Of a stretch of 21,266 bases of DNA, positions 17,553-21,266 are shown piece by piece; position 1 is the first letter of the stretch; each line of letters begins with the position of its first letter. Under the pieces are notes generated by a model. The model searched no databases and was not told where the DNA came from. It saw only the letters and a program-made list of their open reading frames with translations. This stretch comes from a virus. Position numbers and translations under genes: made by a program. The DNA lies in the IMG/VR virus record IMGVR_UViG_3300044715_000101, positions 1 to 21,266 of that record; one strand, given 5' to 3'.

Positions 17553-18548
17553 TTATATGAACTTGGACTTTATGATTGCCGCAAGGTCATTCTGGGAGTT
17601 AGATTTAACATATCTTCTGGTCGCATCAGGGTCGGCATTGTCCTTATACCTATTGCTGGGTGCGTAGTTAGATGTGGGCTGAACGGGGGCTCTCTGAATG
17701 TTGCCATTCTTGTTAGCCTGTTCTCTGAGTTTCATACCAGAAATATAGTCTCCAAGCACAACATTATAGTCGGGGAAACGGGTGATTTGGGGAAAAGCCT
17801 TGATGAACGATTCTGCAATTTGTCGTTCCTTGCTGGTCTTATCCTTGAGCCACGGATATGTCTTGTATGCAACGGAATCAACCTGAGCCTTTGTCTGAAT
17901 ATAATTCAGTCTCTTAGGTAGGTTTTCTTCCAGAGCGTCTATGGCGTTGAGTTTGATTCTCTTGACATCTTCTGCCGAGTATTCCGATTCAGTCCCGTCA
18001 GGGTTCGTAACAATGACACCGTTAGAGTTTTCTTCGCACCATCGTCTAACCGACCTAGCCTGAACAACTTCTTGTTCGATTTCTGCTATCGTGTTAAGAT
18101 TGGCGTAAGGAACCTTCTCGTCTGCCTTAATCACTATCTCTGTGGGCTTATCGGCCTCAACCTTAGCCTTCAGGTCGTTTAGTTCCGCTTCCAGTTTCGT
18201 AGCATGCTCTTCAGCCTGTTTACGAAGTGCCGTCAACTTATCTATACGCTTCTGAACGCCTTTGGTATTTTCACCATTGCCGCTTTCATTTGCCTCTTCG
18301 TCCTGTGAATGAACTTCTTCGCCTGTATCGTTCAGTGAGTCCGAGAATCCCAATAGCCCCGTATCACCAAACTGGTCTTCAGAACCGTCATTGTTGGCAG
18401 GTTCAGCCGCCATTTCGGAGCCATCTAGGTTTCCGAAATCCCTGCGGAGGATAGCCGCAAGGCTTTGTTCATTAAACTCACTAGACTGAGTTCTGTTTAC
18501 ACTTTCGCCGTTAGGCTGGGAAATGTCACCCGTTTCGTCTGTATTCAT
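17553..18548 (-). CDS. Scaffolding-like protein (331 aa)
   Basis: The first 95 residues are acidic, low-complexity and probably disordered (many Asp, Glu, Asn, Ser, Gly). A coiled coil follows at about 97-132 (QKRIDKLTALRKQAEEHATK), then a mixed central part with YPWLKDKTSKERQIAESFIK, and a basic, polar tail (PSNRYKDNADPDATRRYVKS ... AAIIKSKFI). This is the usual build of podovirus scaffolding proteins, which assemble inside the procapsid and leave or are degraded. The position directly before the capsid gene agrees. It is the first gene after the only sizeable intergenic region and so probably the first gene of a head operon driven from there. The start at 18548 (MNTDETGD) lacks a Shine-Dalgarno (leader ...CTTCCTAGC). 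No protease domain was seen, so scaffold without maturation protease is the best reading. Confidence 0.78.
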   Translation of the reverse strand: MNTDETGDISQPNGESVNRTQSSEFNEQSLAAILRRDFGNLDGSEMAAEPANNDGSEDQFGDTGLLGFSDSLNDTGEEVHSQDEEANESGNGENTKGVQKRIDKLTALRKQAEEHATKLEAELNDLKAKVEADKPTEIVIKADEKVPYANLNTIAEIEQEVVQARSVRRWCEENSNGVIVTNPDGTESEYSAEDVKRIKLNAIDALEENLPKRLNYIQTKAQVDSVAYKTYPWLKDKTSKERQIAESFIKAFPQITRFPDYNVVLGDYISGMKLREQANKNGNIQRAPVQPTSNYAPSNRYKDNADPDATRRYVKSNSQNDLAAIIKSKFI

Positions 18549-18600
18549 GCTAGGAAGAGCAAGGCTTTGTTTTGACAGCGTTTAAAGTTCGCAGAAACTA

Positions 18601-18642
18601 GTAGTAAGAATACTACAAAATATCACAAAATCAAGTATTTTG
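18601..18642 (-). repeat. Nested inverted repeats overlapping the promoter candidate
   Basis: Three perfect inverted repeats share this stretch. GTAGTA and TACTAC flank a 4-base loop at 18601-18616. CAAAAT and ATTTTG flank a 5-base loop at 18626-18642. CAAAATA (18616-18622) and TATTTTG (18636-18642) form a longer alternative that would exclude the second. They could be operator half-sites over the -35/-10 region, or a weak transcript hairpin. They are A/T-rich, so a strong intrinsic terminator is unlikely. Confidence 0.5.
18607..18634 (-). promoter_or_regulatory. Sigma70-like promoter candidate for scaffold and capsid
   Basis: Reading on the minus strand, TTGATT (18634-18629) and TATTCT (18612-18607) are separated by 16 bases. 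Both match four of six consensus positions. The -10 lies inside an inverted repeat. Strength is moderate at best, and the host sigma factor consensus is unknown. Confidence 0.4.
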
Positions 18643-18667
18643 ACCTTATTACCGATTTTATAGCATT

Positions 18668-18913
18668 TTAGCCAATTATTTCGGACTTTCGGAGTTCAAT
18701 GGCATAGGAACGCTGTTCATTAAGCGTTCTAATTAGGTCTTTAAGCATTTCTGCACGACCACAGGCGTGAGCCCGTTTCTCTTCAGAAACATTGACGCTT
18801 ATGGCATTGAGGACTTCCGTTTCCGTGTTTTCCTCAAGAATGAACATAATGTGGTCCCAGACCTCGTTCTTTTCAAAACCAAAGGTCTTTATGTCAAAGT
18901 TAAACTTACTCAT
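18668..18913 (-). CDS. Small helical hypothetical protein between portal and scaffold (81 aa)
   Basis: Begins MSKFNFDIKTFGFEKNEVWD, with a short beta-like start and then a helical second half, VSEEKRAHACGRAEMLKDLI followed by a Arg/Glu/Leu-rich helix. The segment R-A-H-x-C-G-R-A-E-x-L-x-D-L is conserved-looking and I have an impression of similar small proteins next to portal genes, but I cannot name a family. Its ATG overlaps the portal stop by 4 bases (ATGA), so it is translated with the portal. It is the last gene before the intergenic region at 18549-18667. A minor head or packaging role is possible; nothing more can be claimed. Confidence 0.7.
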   Translation of the reverse strand: MSKFNFDIKTFGFEKNEVWDHIMFILEENTETEVLNAISVNVSEEKRAHACGRAEMLKDLIRTLNEQRSYAIELRKSEIIG

Positions 18914-21057
18914 TCAGGGAGACCCTCCTGTTGAATCTTGTCAGAGACGGGCGTTACGCCAGTTCTGCCAATCTGCTTGTTCTGCTGTTGCATAATTGAC
19001 ATCTGGAGGTTCTTGGTATAGTTTTCCATCAGGGCGGCTGTCATTTGGTCTCCCTGAGCCATTTGCTGAACCTTCGGGGACTTACCAGCGATTTCCTGAA
19101 GATATTGCATCTTAGTTCCAGCCGCAGGGTCGTTTTCGACATACTGAGGCTCGATACCCATAAGCATCTTAACAACATCGTTCTGGATGTCGTTATACAT
19201 CTTCTGGGACGCACTCTGCTGGTCGAGGATGATTTCCTTGGCAACATCAGGCGAGATGGCTTCCGTAAGTTTGGCAACCAACTTGTTTCTGTCGATAACG
19301 CCACCGCTGTCCAACGGAAGGACGAACTGACTGATAGCCTGAAGTTTCTTCATCACATATTCGTTGTCGAGGTCTCTGACATCAAACTTGACCTCAAAAT
19401 CAAACTGATTGGCAACATCCAGAGAGCCAAGGGCAAACTGATGACCAGTGATACGCTCAATTTCTTCCTTGGGCATATATTGGACGCAAAGTTGAAGCAA
19501 CTGCGTATAAATCTCAGCCCATGTGTTAAGCCAGCCGTCAACAGACATCTGCTGGAGCATCTGTGTCTTGTTAGGGTTGACCAGTTCGTGACTGAGGCCG
19601 AAATACATTGCGGCGTTCTTTTCAATCTGGTTAATAACCTCCATCGTGATGTTTACGGAACTGCGTGGAGTATCCATGAACCTGTAGTCATCTGGAGAAG
19701 TAACTGGCAGTTGAATGGCTGGACCAATTCTATTGATACCCTGAATTCTCTTCTTAACAAGAATTGGAGGCATGGTCTCAATGGCAGTTCTGTCTCTAAA
19801 CGCATCATGCTGAGCCTTAAGTTCGGCCTGTTCGGTAACAAGGATTTCAGGAATACCTCTGCTTTCCATTATTGACTTTCTAATGTGTTCTCTGCGGAGT
19901 TCGACAAACGGATACTTGCCGTGGGCATACTTCAACTTCTCATGCTTGAAGTAAGTATCCTTTTTTGCGTTAGGGCAGAAGATTGTGTAGTATATGCAAA
20001 GGTTGCCTTCTTCGTTAATCTGCTTTGTGTATGCGTAGATTATCTCAATCAGGTTTCTGGAACGATGCTCCTGCGAGCCCATGAGATTGGCAACCTGAAC
20101 AACATTGGGGTCCGTATACCAAGAAATGTTGCCAGATGTGGCGAGGGCATCCTCAACCGCTTCAGTGTCCCAGCCGTCAGACTTTACGAACGAACGAAGT
20201 TCGACTTCGCTCATGTATAGACGCTTAAATACAACACGGGCCTTCTGAAGTTCAATTGTTTCAGGCGGGAAGCACACTTCGTCATAAGGCTTAAGTGCCG
20301 TGAGTCTAGGAAGGTTCTTTGTAATTTGTTCGACAAAGACAGTTGCAACACCAGTGTTGCGAAGGTCTTCAATCATCTTTGTGATATATTCAGCCGAAGA
20401 ATTGGGCATGACAGACTGGAACATAGAAACAGCCATGTCGTCATCCTGACCAGACTTGATTGCTTCAGGCAGTCTTACGGCAGGATTCTCAGGTTCTTCC
20501 TGAGCAAGTTGAGCCGCCATTGCTTCAATTTCGTCCAGCCTTATTGTCTGAGGAAGCATTCCAATCATCTGCTCCCAAGAGATGTCCATTATAGCCCAAC
20601 CGTAGTGATTGGCATACTGAGCAAGAAGTTCTGCCTCTCTTCTGGACTCCATGCGAAGGCGAGAAGAAATGACATGAGTAAGAAGCGTAGACATCGAAGC
20701 CGCCATTGCACCGTCATCAACGGTAACGCCAGAAACTCTGAGTTTGGAGTTTTTCCAAGAGTTGACCCAAAGAGCGACCTGTTCGTTAATTACTCTGTCG
20801 ATGAGTCTGATTCTGACATCGGAAGCACCTTCAAACGGCATGGCGGGGTCGCCGTTGTTTCTCATGTCAGAATGTTTCTTGCCATCTGTCGTCTGACCAG
20901 CCCACTTGCAATAACGCAGGTCGTCCATGTCAGCCATGTCCTGAGTATTTCCGCCATTGTAAAGAGAACGCCTATACTCGCTGATAAGTTCCTGAATGTC
21001 AGGAACATCATTAGCCATAGCGAGTTTATCTCTCTTGGTGTTGTATTTATTGTCCAT
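18910..21057 (-). CDS. Portal protein (715 aa)
   Basis: Length and build fit the large podovirus portals (P22 type is about 725 residues). The N-terminal part has DDLRYCKWAGQTTDGKKHSD followed by MPFEGASDVRIRLIDRVINE, which I recognise as the usual start of this portal group: R-x-x-x-W-x-G-Q-[ST]-x-D-G-[RK]-K and P-[FW]-x-G-[AS]-S-D-x-R. The middle is a mixed alpha/beta body with a helix around NQIEKNAAMYFGLSHELVNP, and the C-terminus is Gln/Met-rich and helical (crown/barrel region), with MQYLQEIAGKSPKVQQMAQG. The portal forms the dodecameric DNA entry ring of the capsid. The gene overlaps the upstream helix-turn-helix gene by 11 bases and the 81-residue gene by 4. The start at 21057 has leader AAAATTTAAAAT and no Shine-Dalgarno; a later ATG (residue 14) is possible. 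Confidence 0.88.
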   Translation of the reverse strand: MDNKYNTKRDKLAMANDVPDIQELISEYRRSLYNGGNTQDMADMDDLRYCKWAGQTTDGKKHSDMRNNGDPAMPFEGASDVRIRLIDRVINEQVALWVNSWKNSKLRVSGVTVDDGAMAASMSTLLTHVISSRLRMESRREAELLAQYANHYGWAIMDISWEQMIGMLPQTIRLDEIEAMAAQLAQEEPENPAVRLPEAIKSGQDDDMAVSMFQSVMPNSSAEYITKMIEDLRNTGVATVFVEQITKNLPRLTALKPYDEVCFPPETIELQKARVVFKRLYMSEVELRSFVKSDGWDTEAVEDALATSGNISWYTDPNVVQVANLMGSQEHRSRNLIEIIYAYTKQINEEGNLCIYYTIFCPNAKKDTYFKHEKLKYAHGKYPFVELRREHIRKSIMESRGIPEILVTEQAELKAQHDAFRDRTAIETMPPILVKKRIQGINRIGPAIQLPVTSPDDYRFMDTPRSSVNITMEVINQIEKNAAMYFGLSHELVNPNKTQMLQQMSVDGWLNTWAEIYTQLLQLCVQYMPKEEIERITGHQFALGSLDVANQFDFEVKFDVRDLDNEYVMKKLQAISQFVLPLDSGGVIDRNKLVAKLTEAISPDVAKEIILDQQSASQKMYNDIQNDVVKMLMGIEPQYVENDPAAGTKMQYLQEIAGKSPKVQQMAQGDQMTAALMENYTKNLQMSIMQQQNKQIGRTGVTPVSDKIQQEGLPE

Positions 21058-21266
21058 ATTTTAAATTTTCGTTGATGTGGGTTATAAGTGAGTCTCTGTA
21101 AAATCTGTAATGACCCCCTTTAGTCTTGTAGACCTTAACGGTCCCAGACTTTCTAAGAGAGTCAAGGTATTGCCCTTCAAGCCCTGTCATAGTTTCTGCC
21201 ATTGAGCGAGTCAAGAGCAAAGGATACATAGACTCAGTAGGTATGTGTTGAGCCTCTGGCTTTAAA
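21047..21266 (-). CDS. C-terminal part of a protein with MerR/excisionase-like helix-turn-helix (N-terminus beyond window)
   Basis: The frame is open from the right edge to the stop at 21047, so at least 72 residues are present and the true start is outside the window. An internal ATG at 21229 need not be the start, because the 12 codons upstream of it (LKPEAQHIPTES) are also open. The segment LTRSMAETMTGLEGQYLDSL followed by KTKGGHYRFYRDSL has the scheme of winged helix-turn-helix domains in the MerR/excisionase class: a first helix pair, recognition helix, then the G-G-H-x-R-F/Y wing. It ends at about the second helix after the wing. It overlaps the portal start by 11 bases. A DNA-binding role, such as packaging-site recognition (terminase small subunit) or regulation, is inference. 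Confidence 0.65.
   Translation of the reverse strand, partial: LKPEAQHIPTESMYPLLLTRSMAETMTGLEGQYLDSLRKSGTVKVYKTKGGHYRFYRDSLITHINENLKYGQ

Larger units (their letters stand above)
18549..18667 (-). promoter_or_regulatory. Only long intergenic region; probable regulatory leader of the scaffold-capsid genes
   Basis: This 119-base A/T-rich gap separates the 81-residue gene from the scaffold gene; all other junctions are 18 bases or less. It holds a promoter-like pair and nested inverted repeats (listed separately). A second candidate -10 is an extended element, TGC-TATAAA, with TATAAA at 18657-18662, just after the stop of the 81-residue gene, but no fitting -35 lies upstream of it. About 50 bases of leader follow the main candidate before the scaffold ATG. 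Confidence 0.55.

Noticed and set aside
16419-17921. A 500-codon open frame on the plus strand opposite the capsid and scaffold genes
   Set aside because: It lies exactly antisense to two firm structural genes, spans their junction, and its translation has no recognisable domain. Openness follows from the biased codon use of the sense strand.
18601-18642. Intrinsic terminator
   Set aside because: The hairpin arms are only 6-7 bases and A/T-rich, and no clear T-run follows on the minus strand.
19045-19875. A 276-codon plus-strand open frame opposite the portal gene
   Set aside because: It is the antisense shadow of well supported portal sequence.
1-21266. Stop-codon recoding as in some crAss-like phages
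   Set aside because: Gene ends use TAA and TGA, and I found no in-frame TAG inside the genes translated. The standard code explains the window.

Overview
The window is one continuous stretch of a tailed-phage (podovirus-type) structural module. It could be a free phage or a prophage; no integrase, host gene or attachment site is visible. Every gene supported here lies on the minus strand, so transcription runs from right to left. Coding density is extreme: neighbouring genes are separated by at most 18 bases or overlap slightly, except for one 119-base gap at 18549-18667. I see no tRNA, rRNA, CRISPR array or insertion sequence.

In transcription order the layout is: the end of a helix-turn-helix protein (running off the right edge), portal protein, an 81-residue small protein, the one real intergenic region (promoter-like sequence and nested inverted repeats), scaffold-like protein, major capsid protein (resembling the SU10-type family), a 121-residue hypothetical, a head-tail connector/adaptor with a carbohydrate-binding-like insert, a 99-residue small virion protein, a tail fibre with 22-residue HxH repeats, a 786-residue tail stabilisation/tubular-B-like protein, a tail-collar-domain protein, then three presumed internal (ejected) virion proteins: a Gly/Ala/Met/Gln-rich 392-residue protein with a glycine-zipper N-terminus, a 733-residue coiled-coil protein, and an enormous protein of more than 2306 residues that fills 1-6919 and continues past the left edge. 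This portal-scaffold-capsid-connector-tail-internal protein order is that of short-tailed phages such as T7 and its relatives, although sequence-level identity to a named phage cannot be established from the window.

The host is not identified. Start regions almost never carry a Shine-Dalgarno sequence and several are A/T-rich just before the ATG, which fits hosts with SD-independent initiation (Bacteroidota is one such group) but is not proof. Stops are TAA and TGA, with the standard code.

Two things stand out. First, the giant protein looks modular, in the manner of phage 'polyvalent' proteins: membrane-active Gly/Ala-rich N-terminus, proline-rich linker, long coiled coil, helical regions, and a C-terminal part punctuated by a recurring [F/L/M][F/Y]Q-x-[P/A]-D linker and containing an acetyltransferase-like (GNAT) motif. 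Second, in reading all 21 kb I found no copy of seven palindromic tetramers (GATC, GTAC, AGCT, ACGT, GCGC, CGCG, CCGG) nor of GCAGC/GCTGC, although other palindromes (GGCC, CATG, CTAG, TCGA) are common. This is a strong sign of selection by restriction systems.
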